Shown: one piece after another, positions 35,280-44,675 of the stretch | Layout: each line of letters begins with the position of its first letter | Position numbering within the stretch: the first letter of the stretch is position 1 | NCBI GenBank assembly: GCA_947631035.1 | Contig: CANRJW010000006.1 | Span: 1 to 53,620 of the forward strand | DNA: 53,620 nucleotides | DNA from: an uncultured Bacilli bacterium | Lineage (GTDB): Bacteria; Bacillota_I; Bacilli_A; RF39; UBA660 | Reading direction: 5' to 3' | The notes under the pieces: generated by a model | The model's database searches: none | The model's input: the letters and a program-made list of their open reading frames with translations, nothing else | What the model was told of the DNA's origin: nothing | Translations under genes and position numbers: made by a program

Positions 35280-36516
35280 TGTAGGTTTGTCAAACAAAAG
35301 TGACAGAGTCACGACAAACCAACGATAGATTATTTTAATAAATTAAAATAATCACGAAGCAATTCATTAGGAGATTTCCAATTAAGAGGTTGCATAGGGA
35401 AATTATTATATTCCCTTAAATAAACTTGCAACTGTTGATTGGCATCTTCTAATGAATAAAAGCGATGGCAATTATAAAACCGTTCATTATCCTTTCGATG
35501 ACTTCGTTCAACCTTACCATTATGTTTTGGTGTATAAGGTTTGATCAAGTCATGATGGATACCATTTCTTTTAAGGCCAAGTTCAAACATGGTAATATCA
35601 TTTGGATCATTAGATATCAGTCTTTTGGTGAATTCCACTCCGTTATCCGTTCTTATCGTATAAATTTTAAATGGAAATCTTTTTATTACTTCCAATAAAA
35701 ATTTATACGAAGTGTATGTTGATTTCTCTTCATAGATTTTTAAGTAACGATAACGAGAGAATTCATCTATAGCTGTATATTGATAAAATTTGAACTGGCC
35801 AACGATACATTTTGTTGGAACGGTTTTTACATCTATCTGGACTCGTTCACCAGGAAAAGTCATCTGAATATACGGTTTTGTTGTTTTCTTTTTATGTTTC
35901 TTTGGAGTAACATATTTTAGATTTAATTTTTTTAACTGATGATATAAACTAGAAATAGATCTAGAATATCCACGTTGTTGTAATTTTACCCAAAGAACAA
36001 CTAAACCTGTATTCTGGTTTTTACGAAAGACATCTTGAATTAACTTTAATTCTTCTTTCGTATGCTGATTAGGATGACTTTTCGGTTTTGTACTCTCATT
36101 TGCTAGAGAACGAACATCTCCGTTGTAACGTTTCCTCCAACGATAGATGTATTGCCTATTCGTGTTGTAAACACGAGAAGCTTTGGATACGCCATGTTTT
36201 TTGGCGTATTTGATGAGAGACTCTCGGTATCTCATCTGCTGAGTAATTTTTGGTTTACTCATAGATTTCTCATTCCTTTCCAAAAATTGAGTTGGATTGG
36301 TTTGACAAACCTACACTGTGCAATTATTTCTTCTTTGATAAAGTTTATGCCGAGAAAACATTAAAATTTTAGGGATGATGTGATAGGCTTCTGTGCCTCA
36401 GGCAGATTGTAGCTTTGCTACTCGCTGCTGAGCCTCTGCCTTATTATCACATTATCGGTCCCTGAAATTTTGATGGTAAATTGGAATAACTGTCACATTT
36501 CTATTATAATTGCACA
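35280..36516 (-). mobile_element. Insertion sequence copy 2 (1,237 bp, inverted relative to copy 1)
   Basis: Same length and ends as copy 1: on the plus strand it opens with TGTAGGTTTGTCAAAC and closes with ATAATTGCACA. It has its own, different 25-bp target duplication, so it arrived by a separate transposition. A few substitutions against copy 1 are visible in the palindromic left end (for example AGGGACCG for AGGAACCG) and one silent change in the transposase gene. It separates the intact GT-C paralogue from the RgpF-like gene and leaves the latter's promoter untouched. The palindrome lies at 36317-36516. Confidence 0.9.
35330..36262 (-). CDS. DDE transposase of IS copy 2
   Basis: 310 residues, identical in protein sequence to the transposase of copy 1, with the same helix-turn-helix and D-D-E core. 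The start is the ATG ending at 36262, matching the choice for copy 1. It faces away from the polysaccharide locus. Since both copies are whole, either can supply transposase in trans. Confidence 0.92.
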   Translation of the reverse strand: MSKPKITQQMRYRESLIKYAKKHGVSKASRVYNTNRQYIYRWRKRYNGDVRSLANESTKPKSHPNQHTKEELKLIQDVFRKNQNTGLVVLWVKLQQRGYSRSISSLYHQLKKLNLKYVTPKKHKKKTTKPYIQMTFPGERVQIDVKTVPTKCIVGQFKFYQYTAIDEFSRYRYLKIYEEKSTYTSYKFLLEVIKRFPFKIYTIRTDNGVEFTKRLISNDPNDITMFELGLKRNGIHHDLIKPYTPKHNGKVERSHRKDNERFYNCHRFYSLEDANQQLQVYLREYNNFPMQPLNWKSPNELLRDYFNLLK

Positions 36517-36541
36517 TTATATAAAAATATAAAATTGTTGT
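36517..36541 (+). repeat. 25-bp target-site duplication, right copy (IS copy 2)
   Basis: Exact repeat of 35255-35279; the promoter of the next gene begins five bases further on. Confidence 0.9.
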
Positions 36542-36545
36542 TTAC

Positions 36546-36574
36546 TTGCTCAAATAAAATAACTATGATATCAT
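36546..36574 (+). promoter_or_regulatory. Promoter of the WbsX/RgpF-like gene
   Basis: TTGCTC at 36546-36551, 17-bp spacer, TATCAT at 36569-36574 with an extended TGA. The 330 bases between the IS transposase and the next gene hold only the IS left end, the target duplication and this promoter. Confidence 0.6.
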
Positions 36575-36615
36575 TTTTATGAAAGAGAGTAATTATTAGA
36601 TAAGTAGGTGCTAAT

Positions 36616-39360
36616 ATGGATAAAGATAAAAAAATAAAGGATTTAATGGAACAGTTGAATTATAAAGAAGAACAATTGCTAAATATAAATAATAAATATT
36701 TTGAGATTATAAATAGCAAATCATGGAGATTGGTATGTATTTTACAAACAATTAAAAAGTATATTTTAAATCCAAAATTAATTTTGCAAAAGTGCAAAAT
36801 AATTTATCCTACTAAAAATGCTATTTATTATGATAATGATATATGTTATCAAAAAAATGATAATTATGATAATAGAAAAACAGACATAAAAGCAATAAGT
36901 TTTTATTACAATCATTATTATGTTAATCAATCGAATTGTTCTATTAAATTTAAAAATCACTATATACCTCAAAAAATTGATGAAAGTAATAATAAATTAA
37001 TGAACGAGATAAAAAAGGACATCAATTTAGCTAAAACACATGGTATTTACGGCTTTTCCATTTGTTTTGATATCGATAAAGATAAAAAGCAATACGATAT
37101 TTTAGATCAATTTATTAATCATCCTTACATTGAATATCCTTTTTGCATTTGTTTGGATGTTAATTATTTATCTAATAGTGAATTTGATTTTGATAAGAAT
37201 AAGATAATTATAAAAAAATTAGTTAATAGTCTCCAAAAGTACCTTTCAGATAAATGCTATATTAAACTTAATTCAAAACCAGTTATAATTTTGTCGTACA
37301 AAACCGATAAAATAATAAATGTAGATTTAGTGATAAGTAGTTTAAGAGAAGAATTAAAAGAGGTTGGAATTGATCAAATATATGTAATTTTTAAAACAAA
37401 TTTTACAAGTAGTTTAAAGGCTATCAATAAAAGTGATGCTGTTTTATTAGACACATATAATTTTAATGAAATGGACTTTTGTAAGTTATTTGATTTAAAA
37501 AATAATGGTAAAGTATATGATTATTCTTTAATGGTGGATAGTATTATTAATAAATATAAAGAACTTAAGTACGATAAAAACATGTTTTTTTCAACATTAG
37601 TTGGTTACGACGACTCTTTTAAGAATAAGGATTATAATATATTACATCATTTTACATTGGATAGTTTCTATAAATGGAATAGAGAAATAATCAATATATT
37701 ACGAAATAAGCAAGGTACAAATAGTAGATTTTTATTTCTTGAATCATGGAATAATTGGTTAGAAGGCAATTTTTTAGAGCCAGATAAAAATAACGGATAT
37801 GCTATACTCAACACTTTATCTAAATCTATATTTGATGTTCCTTATCATGAGGAATTAGTGATTAATAATTCTAATTCTAAATTTGAATTAATTAATAAAA
37901 AAATTGCGGTGCAAATCCATTTATTTTATGAAGATTTATGTCAAGAAATAATTCGACAACTTAATAATATTCCATATAATTTTGATTGTTTTATAACTAC
38001 AGATACAAATACCAAAAAAAATAGAATCGAGCAAAATTTTCAAAAATATTGTAAGGCCAAACATGTTTATATTGATGTAACTAAAAATTGCGGAAGAGAT
38101 GTAGCACCTTTTATTTTACAAATGAGTCAAGAATATAAGAATTATGATTATTTATGTCATATTCATACTAAAAAAAGTACATCTGTTGACTTTGGGGATG
38201 ATTGGCGTAAATATTTATATCGAAATTTATTTGGAAGCAATCAAAATGTTAGGCATATTTTTGAAATATTTGAAAACAATCCTAATGTAGGTTTAATATA
38301 TCCTTGTATATATCCTGTAGTATGCCAACATGTTTTAAATTTAGATGTGAATCGTAATCCTTGTTTGCTTCAATTAAAAAAATTAAAATTACCTGTAAGT
38401 TATATAAATAATAAATGGTATTTTCCTGCCGGTACTATGTTTTGGGCTCGTATGGATGCCATAAACACTATTTTTCAAGAGAATTATACTTATGATGATT
38501 TTGAAAATGAAACAGGGCAATTAGATGCAACGCCAGCACATGCAATTGAGAGAATATTTTGCAATTTGGCTAAATTTAAAGGTTATAAATATTTAAAAAC
38601 ATATAATAATTCCGTAAGTTTTGTTCCTGAACTAAAAAAAAGGATAATTTTGTTTGCTCATTTTGATGAAAATGGAATTGTTTCTTATGAAGATGAAGAG
38701 TACTTAATGGCTTTAAAAAATTATGCGAGTAAGGTAATTTTCATTACAAATGTCAAAAAGGAGAATATTCCTCATAAAGAAAGTAAGGACGTTATATTGG
38801 AAAGTGAATTAGGATATGATTTTGGAGCATGGAAGACGGCAATTCGTTTTTTGGGCGAAAAAGAACTTCTTGAGTATGATGAAATAATTTTTGCAAATAA
38901 TAGTAGAGTACTATCGGGTATATCATATGATGAATTTTTTTCGAGTTTTAATGAAACTTCTATAAAGACTTTATGTTATCATACGAAAGAAAATTCTCAA
39001 GATTATGATTATATTAGTTCTGATTTAATGGTGTTTCCAAATAAAGTATTCTGTAAACCTTATGTTTTAAATTTTTTTGAAAATGTTCCTGATTGTGATA
39101 ATTTAGTTGATAAAAAGAAAGAATGTAATTATAATTTAACTAAATTATTAGAACAAAAAAAGGTTGAAATTAAAGTTTTTATAAATGAAACTAAGTATTT
39201 TTATAAATATATTGTAGATGGTTTAATAGATATTAAATATCCTTATATGATGTTATTATTAAATAGTCCTTCTTTAAATAAAAAATCTTTATATTATATG
39301 AGTGAAAATCAAAAAATGCATGTAAATAATCTTTTAAATCAATTAAAACAACGAAAATAA
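36616..39360 (+). CDS. Polysaccharide biosynthesis protein: coil + WbsX-like + RgpF-like domains
   Basis: A 914-residue multi-domain protein. Residues 1-33 are a short coiled coil followed by SKSWRLVCILQ (34-44). Residues 90-410 match the WbsX/GH99-like family: DIKAISFYYNHYYVNQSN, THGIYGFSICF and the diagnostic SWNNWLEGNFLEPDKNNGYA. Residues 425-660 are RgpF-like (rhamnan synthesis): AVQIHLFYEDL, NCGRDVAPFIL, HIHTKKS and FPAGTMFWARMDA. A third segment (670-880) again resembles RgpF (ILFAHFDENG, SELGYDFGAWKTAI). RgpF proteins take part in rhamnose-containing wall polysaccharides. Start ATG 36616 follows AGTAGGTG. Next gene begins 26 bases on. Confidence 0.8.
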   Translation: MDKDKKIKDLMEQLNYKEEQLLNINNKYFEIINSKSWRLVCILQTIKKYILNPKLILQKCKIIYPTKNAIYYDNDICYQKNDNYDNRKTDIKAISFYYNHYYVNQSNCSIKFKNHYIPQKIDESNNKLMNEIKKDINLAKTHGIYGFSICFDIDKDKKQYDILDQFINHPYIEYPFCICLDVNYLSNSEFDFDKNKIIIKKLVNSLQKYLSDKCYIKLNSKPVIILSYKTDKIINVDLVISSLREELKEVGIDQIYVIFKTNFTSSLKAINKSDAVLLDTYNFNEMDFCKLFDLKNNGKVYDYSLMVDSIINKYKELKYDKNMFFSTLVGYDDSFKNKDYNILHHFTLDSFYKWNREIINILRNKQGTNSRFLFLESWNNWLEGNFLEPDKNNGYAILNTLSKSIFDVPYHEELVINNSNSKFELINKKIAVQIHLFYEDLCQEIIRQLNNIPYNFDCFITTDTNTKKNRIEQNFQKYCKAKHVYIDVTKNCGRDVAPFILQMSQEYKNYDYLCHIHTKKSTSVDFGDDWRKYLYRNLFGSNQNVRHIFEIFENNPNVGLIYPCIYPVVCQHVLNLDVNRNPCLLQLKKLKLPVSYINNKWYFPAGTMFWARMDAINTIFQENYTYDDFENETGQLDATPAHAIERIFCNLAKFKGYKYLKTYNNSVSFVPELKKRIILFAHFDENGIVSYEDEEYLMALKNYASKVIFITNVKKENIPHKESKDVILESELGYDFGAWKTAIRFLGEKELLEYDEIIFANNSRVLSGISYDEFFSSFNETSIKTLCYHTKENSQDYDYISSDLMVFPNKVFCKPYVLNFFENVPDCDNLVDKKKECNYNLTKLLEQKKVEIKVFINETKYFYKYIVDGLIDIKYPYMMLLLNSPSLNKKSLYYMSENQKMHVNNLLNQLKQRK

Positions 39361-39386
39361 AATATTCGGTAAGAAAGGACCTAAAT

Positions 39387-41258
39387 ATGAAATTAAACTT
39401 AAAATTTTATAATGGTAATGATGCTTATAGTGATGGTGATATCGAAGATAAAATAATTGAATACATTAAAAAATATCCTGATAACTATGAAGAAGCATTT
39501 AAAGAAGATAGTTCATGGCCTGTTTTTTATCATTTGTCTGATATGCGTAAAAACGTGATAAGGTGGTATCCTTTTGAAAAAAATAGCACAATTTTAGAGG
39601 TTGGGGCTGGAATGGGTGCTATAACGGACGAATTATGTAGAAGATGCAAAAAAGTTACAAGTATTGAATTGTCTAAGAAAAGAGCAACCGCAATTTTAGA
39701 AAGAAATAAAAATGCTAAAAATTTAGAGATAATTGTTGGGAATTATAATGATATTGTGCTAAAAGAAAAATATGATTATATACTTTTGAATGGGGTATTA
39801 GAGTATGGAAAACTTTATATGAATTCAGAAAATCCATATGAAGATTTTATAAATAAATTAAAACTAAATTTGAAATCAACCGGAAAAATCTTAGTTGCTA
39901 TAGAAAACCGATTTGGACTCAAGTATTGGTGTGGTGCAAATGAGGATCATACAAATATTCCGTTTGATAGTATACAAGGATATAAGCACAATAAGAATAT
40001 AGTAACATTTAGCAAGTATGAACTAGAGAAATTAGCCCAAAATTGTAATTTAAATATCAATTTTTATTATTTATTTCCAGATTATAAATTTACAAAGGTG
40101 GTTTATACTGATGATTCTATACATAAAGACTTGTATACATGTTATTCACCATACTATTATGCCAAAATGAATTTAGTTATAAACGAGCAACCTCTTTACG
40201 AAGATATTTATAAAAATAACAAATTGGATTTTTTTGCTAATTCTTTTTTTGTTGAATTATCATTAAATAAAAATGAATCAAAAGTTAAATATGCTAAATT
40301 TAATAATGAATATAGAAAAGATAAATATAATTTTTGCACTCTTTTTAAAGATAATAAATTTTATAAAGTACTTTTTTGTGATGACGCAAGAGAAAAAATA
40401 ATTGAAATAAAACAAATAGCACACTATTTGGAACGAAAAGGAATAAATATAGTTAAACTTCATTCGACCAAGAGTGGTGTTTATAGTAATAAAGTAACTG
40501 GAGAAAGTTTAAATTCAATATTATTAAATTTATATGAGAAGCATAATTTAAAAGAAATTTATAACATCTTTGATACTATTGAAAAATTAATTATAAAAAG
40601 TTGTTATAAAAAAATGAATAATTATGGCGTAACGGTGTTTAATAAGTATCAAATGAAGATTTCAAAAAATGAATTGGATAAAATGCGTTTTTATGAAAGA
40701 GGAATTTTGGATATTATTCCAAGTAATATTATAGTGCAAGAAGATAATTACGTTTTAATTGATCAGGAGTGGTGGGAAGAAAAAATTCCGATTGAATATG
40801 TAATGTATCGTGCTATTTTTAATACTTTTTATTGTGTTGATCAAGATATTATGCAGGTATTATTTAATAGATATAATATAAATGCAACGATTTTCGAAAA
40901 ATTGGAAGAAAAATTTATTAATAGTATAAAGAGGGATTCTTTTGCTTCTTTTTCAAAGTATTTAAATAATTCAACTTTTATTGTAAATATTAATGAATTA
41001 CAAAACAATTATGATTTATTACTGCGTAGTAATAGCGAATTGCAGAACAATTATGATATATTAAAGAAAAATTATTCAGAATTGCAAACTAAATATGAGC
41101 AAATAGAAAATGAAGAAATAAATATAATTAATCAAAACAAAAATTTAAGTAGCGAATTAAAATTATATAAAGATAAATTTGAACAAATTTTGCAAAGTAA
41201 AAGGTATAGGGTGATTTCTTATATAGCCGATTTAAAAAATAAAGTCACGAAAAAATAA
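39387..41258 (+). CDS. WbdD-like protein: SAM methyltransferase + kinase-like domain + coiled coil
   Basis: A 623-residue protein. Residues 40-230 are a class I methyltransferase with motif I ILEVGAGMGAITDE (69-82) and SIELS (motif II acid E94). Residues 290-530 look like a degenerate protein/small-molecule kinase: a KVLF lysine near 325, then ERGILDIIPSNIIVQ with DYVL-like LIDQEWW (about 434-462), matching the catalytic D/N and metal D positions. Residues 535-600 are a coiled coil with NELQNNYD/SELQNNYD repeats, closing with SKRYRVISYIADLKNK. This order matches WbdD, which caps O9a O-antigen chains by phosphorylation and methylation and uses its coil as a ruler. Function by analogy. ATG follows GAAAGGA. 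Confidence 0.7.
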   Translation: MKLNLKFYNGNDAYSDGDIEDKIIEYIKKYPDNYEEAFKEDSSWPVFYHLSDMRKNVIRWYPFEKNSTILEVGAGMGAITDELCRRCKKVTSIELSKKRATAILERNKNAKNLEIIVGNYNDIVLKEKYDYILLNGVLEYGKLYMNSENPYEDFINKLKLNLKSTGKILVAIENRFGLKYWCGANEDHTNIPFDSIQGYKHNKNIVTFSKYELEKLAQNCNLNINFYYLFPDYKFTKVVYTDDSIHKDLYTCYSPYYYAKMNLVINEQPLYEDIYKNNKLDFFANSFFVELSLNKNESKVKYAKFNNEYRKDKYNFCTLFKDNKFYKVLFCDDAREKIIEIKQIAHYLERKGINIVKLHSTKSGVYSNKVTGESLNSILLNLYEKHNLKEIYNIFDTIEKLIIKSCYKKMNNYGVTVFNKYQMKISKNELDKMRFYERGILDIIPSNIIVQEDNYVLIDQEWWEEKIPIEYVMYRAIFNTFYCVDQDIMQVLFNRYNINATIFEKLEEKFINSIKRDSFASFSKYLNNSTFIVNINELQNNYDLLLRSNSELQNNYDILKKNYSELQTKYEQIENEEINIINQNKNLSSELKLYKDKFEQILQSKRYRVISYIADLKNKVTKK

Positions 41259-41286
41259 TTGGCATATCAAACAAAAAATGTATTAA

Positions 41287-41316
41287 TTGACAAAATTAAT
41301 TATAGAATTGTATTAT
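41287..41316 (+). promoter_or_regulatory. Promoter of the RgpF/HAD gene
   Basis: TTGACA at 41287-41292, 18-bp spacer, TATTAT at 41311-41316 (TATAAT three bases further gives a 21-bp spacer). Confidence 0.5.
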
Positions 41317-41359
41317 AATAGTATTCTATAAAAAAATTTATTGTAAAAGAGTTGAAAAA

Positions 41360-44300
41360 ATGAATCTAAAAAGTAGTAAAAAATTAAATGAAAAAAAGGA
41401 AGACAATGATGCCTTAATTAAATTTTATAAAAGTTTGGCAAATTTTTATAAAACAGAAAATACAAAAATGTTAAAACTCAATGAATCTTTAAGTCAAGAA
41501 AACGATCAATTACAAGAAAAAATGGTGCGAATGCAAAATCAAATGAGTAAGTATAATCACAAATTATATTTTCTAATTTCATTTATTTTAAAAATATATA
41601 GTAAATTATTTCCTATAAATTCTAAAAGGCAAAAATTATTTTGTTTTATAAAAAGAATAATAAAAAATTTTTTGTTATTTTTGCGAAAAACTTTTATCTT
41701 TTTGTTAAAATTCTTTGTTCCCAAAAAACTTAAAAGAAAAATCAAGAACAAATTATATAATTCTAAATATTTATCAAAAGTTTGTGGTTTAACTTATAAC
41801 GGATACTTACCTAGAAAAAACGTTGTAATAAATAATCGAATTAGTGAATTAAATAATTTATGTTATATTGATAAAACAATAGCAGTGCATTTACACTTAT
41901 ATTATTTGGATTTAGCCTCTGAATTTTATAAGTATTTATTAAATATTCCATATCAATTTGATTTATATATTTCTATAAATGATAAAACTAAAGTTCATTA
42001 TATTAAATCCAAATTTAGTAAAATATTAAATGTCAATAAAGTGATTGTAAAATATGCTGAAAATTGTGGCCGTGATTATGGACCAATGTTTGTTTTATTC
42101 GGAAATGAATTAAAAAAATATGATTATTTATTACATATTCATACAAAAAAATCTTTACGAATGGGTTCTTCTCAGGATAATTGGAGACATTATTTGTTAG
42201 ATAATTTATTAGGTACTCGTGAAATGGTAATGCAATATTTTGATTTAATGATAAATTATAATGTTGGAATTTGTTACCCTGATACTTTTTATGAAGTTCC
42301 TTATATAGCACATACATATTTAGGGGTAAGAAATTTAGCCCAAGAATTTTATAAAAAATTAAATTTAAATTTTGATGATACATATTTAAATTTTTCGGCA
42401 GGAAGCATGTTTTGGTGTAAGGTTGAGTTAATCGAGGATGTTTTAAATCTAAATTTAACTTGGCAGGATTTTGGAGAAGAACACGGTCAGGATGATGGAA
42501 CGCTAGAATATGTCATGGAAAGAATCTATGATCCATTAATAAAGGCAAAAAAAATGAATTATGCTACTTATAATAATAAAGATAGTCAATTTTATATTAA
42601 TTTTTCTAATAAAAATTTATTTGATTATTTAGATAAGGACCAAAATGACATTATAAAAGATCTTTCCAATTATTCTGTTATTACTTTTGATATTTTTGAT
42701 ACTCTTGTCACTAGAAAAATTTATAATCCTGATGACATTTTTCTAGTAGTTGATAGTATTGTTGAAAGAAAATTTGACTTTAAATCAATGGAATTTTTAA
42801 AAATCAGAAAAAAGGCTGAGGAAAATGTTAGAATTAAAAAGAATTATATAGGAGATTGTTCTATACATGAAATATATACAGAAATGGCCAATATAAAAAA
42901 AATATCAAAAAGTGATTTGGAAAAAATTAAAAAAATTGAAATCGATACTGACATGAAATTTATTGAACCAAGAAAAGATGTATTGGAAATTTATAATAAG
43001 TTATTAGAGGATAATAAGGAAATTGTTTTGGTTAGTGATATGTATTATACAAGTGATATCATTAAAAAAATTCTAAATAAATGTGGTTATTATAATTGGT
43101 ATAAATTATTAATTTCGTCTGAAACCGGTTTAAGAAAAGATAACAATACAGCTTGGCAACCATTATTTGAATCTTTTGAAAATTTTATTCATGTTGGTGA
43201 CAACGAAGAAAGCGATGTTCATATGCTTATGGTTCAAGGAAAACCTTGGATTCATTTAATGATGGGAAAAAAATTATATGAAATATCCAAATTTTATAAT
43301 AAATCTTCTAATAATCTTGAAAATAGTATTATGAAGGGGTTAATTATTAATGGGTGTTTATTTAATTCTCCGTTTGCAATAAATAAGGATAACAAAGGTG
43401 TTATAAAGAATTTATATGAATATGGATATTCTATTTTGGGGCCTATCTTTTTATATTTCTTTATTTGGTTAATTAAGACCGTAAAAAATAAAAAAATATT
43501 ATTTGTTTCGAGAGAAGGTCATTATCTACAAAAAATTTATAAACATATAGTTTCTAAAAGTGCATTAGCCACTGAGTTAGACAATATTTATTTTTTGATT
43601 TCTAGGCGTGCTATTAGTAATGCAAATATAAAAAATTTTAATGATATAAAAAACATTTTAAAGGTTCAGTATAGTGGCTCGCTTAAGGAATTATTTTATT
43701 ATCGATTTGGAATTATTTTAGATGAACAAACTGCGAACATATTAATTGAATTACCCAAAGATATTAATTATGTGATTCCAATTGCAAAACAGTATAGTTC
43801 CATAATCATTCAAAATTCCAAAAATGAAAGCATAAATTATAAAAAATATGTTAATAATAGTCAAATTGATTTAAAAAAGGATAATTTATTTATTGTAGAT
43901 TTAGGGTATTCTGGAAGTGCACAATATGAATTATCTAAATTATTAAACATTAAAATTGATGGCGCTTATTTTATTGTTAATGATAACTTAAAACCCATTT
44001 CTCTTGGTGAAAAAGTATATTCATGCTTTAATTCTACTGATTATGATAATTCTTTTGCTATTAATCCTTTAGGAAAGTACGCTTTATTTTTAGAAGCATT
44101 TCTTACTTCTCCAGTTGGACAATTAGTTAAATTTGATGATGATGCTAATCCGATTTATATAAAAGAAGAAAATAAGGATATTTTAATGAATCAATTAGAT
44201 TTAATTTATCAAGGTATTATTCAGTTTATTAATGATATGGCAGATCTTAATGTTAAAGATATTATTGATTTAGATTTAGATAAAAACTGGATACTGGAGA

Positions 44301-44422
44301 ATTTTGGTGCTTTTGTCAGTGAAGAAAAAAATTTTAATTTTTCTATAATTGATGCTTTAAAAATAGAAGATTTTTATTGTAGTGGTGGAATTATTAAAGC
44401 ATCCATTCATTCGACTAAATAA
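41360..44422 (+). CDS. Large polysaccharide protein: coiled coil + RgpF-like + HAD phosphatase-like domains
   Basis: A 1,020-residue protein. Residues 10-55 form a coiled coil; 60-135 are basic and hydrophobic, probably lying on or in the membrane. Residues 170-400 are RgpF-like (AVHLHLYYLDLASEFYKYL, NCGRDYGPMFVLF, HIHTKKS, SAGSMFWCKVELI). Residues 435-640 are a HAD domain with all four motifs: TFDIFDTLVTR, LVSDMYYT, ETGLRKDN and FIHVGDNEESDV. The last 370 residues include FVSREGHYLQKIY and VDLGYSGSAQYEL, found C-terminal to HAD domains in similar proteins but of unknown role. The ribosome site before ATG 41360 is weak. It likely adds and trims groups on the same polymer as its neighbours. 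Confidence 0.75.
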   Translation: MNLKSSKKLNEKKEDNDALIKFYKSLANFYKTENTKMLKLNESLSQENDQLQEKMVRMQNQMSKYNHKLYFLISFILKIYSKLFPINSKRQKLFCFIKRIIKNFLLFLRKTFIFLLKFFVPKKLKRKIKNKLYNSKYLSKVCGLTYNGYLPRKNVVINNRISELNNLCYIDKTIAVHLHLYYLDLASEFYKYLLNIPYQFDLYISINDKTKVHYIKSKFSKILNVNKVIVKYAENCGRDYGPMFVLFGNELKKYDYLLHIHTKKSLRMGSSQDNWRHYLLDNLLGTREMVMQYFDLMINYNVGICYPDTFYEVPYIAHTYLGVRNLAQEFYKKLNLNFDDTYLNFSAGSMFWCKVELIEDVLNLNLTWQDFGEEHGQDDGTLEYVMERIYDPLIKAKKMNYATYNNKDSQFYINFSNKNLFDYLDKDQNDIIKDLSNYSVITFDIFDTLVTRKIYNPDDIFLVVDSIVERKFDFKSMEFLKIRKKAEENVRIKKNYIGDCSIHEIYTEMANIKKISKSDLEKIKKIEIDTDMKFIEPRKDVLEIYNKLLEDNKEIVLVSDMYYTSDIIKKILNKCGYYNWYKLLISSETGLRKDNNTAWQPLFESFENFIHVGDNEESDVHMLMVQGKPWIHLMMGKKLYEISKFYNKSSNNLENSIMKGLIINGCLFNSPFAINKDNKGVIKNLYEYGYSILGPIFLYFFIWLIKTVKNKKILFVSREGHYLQKIYKHIVSKSALATELDNIYFLISRRAISNANIKNFNDIKNILKVQYSGSLKELFYYRFGIILDEQTANILIELPKDINYVIPIAKQYSSIIIQNSKNESINYKKYVNNSQIDLKKDNLFIVDLGYSGSAQYELSKLLNIKIDGAYFIVNDNLKPISLGEKVYSCFNSTDYDNSFAINPLGKYALFLEAFLTSPVGQLVKFDDDANPIYIKEENKDILMNQLDLIYQGIIQFINDMADLNVKDIIDLDLDKNWILENFGAFVSEEKNFNFSIIDALKIEDFYCSGGIIKASIHSTK

Positions 44423-44555
44423 ATATATTCTTTTAATTTCAAAGATGTTTAGGAAATTGTAAAAAAATTATTTAGTAGATAGATATGAAATGAAATTTAC
44501 AAAGAAAAATTTTTTACTTTAATCCGGAAACGGTAAATATATATTTTATTAGAAT

Positions 44556-44587
44556 AAAAGTACACTTATAATAACTAGTGTACTTTT
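44556..44587 (+). terminator. Hairpin after the RgpF/HAD gene
   Basis: 10-bp perfect stem AAAAGTACAC (44556-44565) with GTGTACTTTT (44578-44587), 12-base loop. The T tail is interrupted, so termination is likely but not certain. The rest of the 253-base gap shows no gene. Confidence 0.55.
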
Positions 44588-44628
44588 AATTTATCCTTTT
44601 TTGTAAAAAATTACAGAGTTGTATAGAA

Positions 44629-44657
44629 TAGACACAAGTTTGAATATTTAGTATAAT
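44629..44657 (+). promoter_or_regulatory. Promoter of the GT2 gene at 44676
   Basis: TAGACA at 44629-44634, 17-bp spacer, TATAAT at 44652-44657. Confidence 0.6.
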
Positions 44658-44675
44658 TGTAATTGAGGTAATCCT

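Noticed and set aside
23700-36516. A composite transposon made of the two IS copies and the glycan genes between them
   Set aside because: Each copy has its own distinct 25-bp duplication at both of its ends, so each inserted alone; a composite would have one duplication around the whole.
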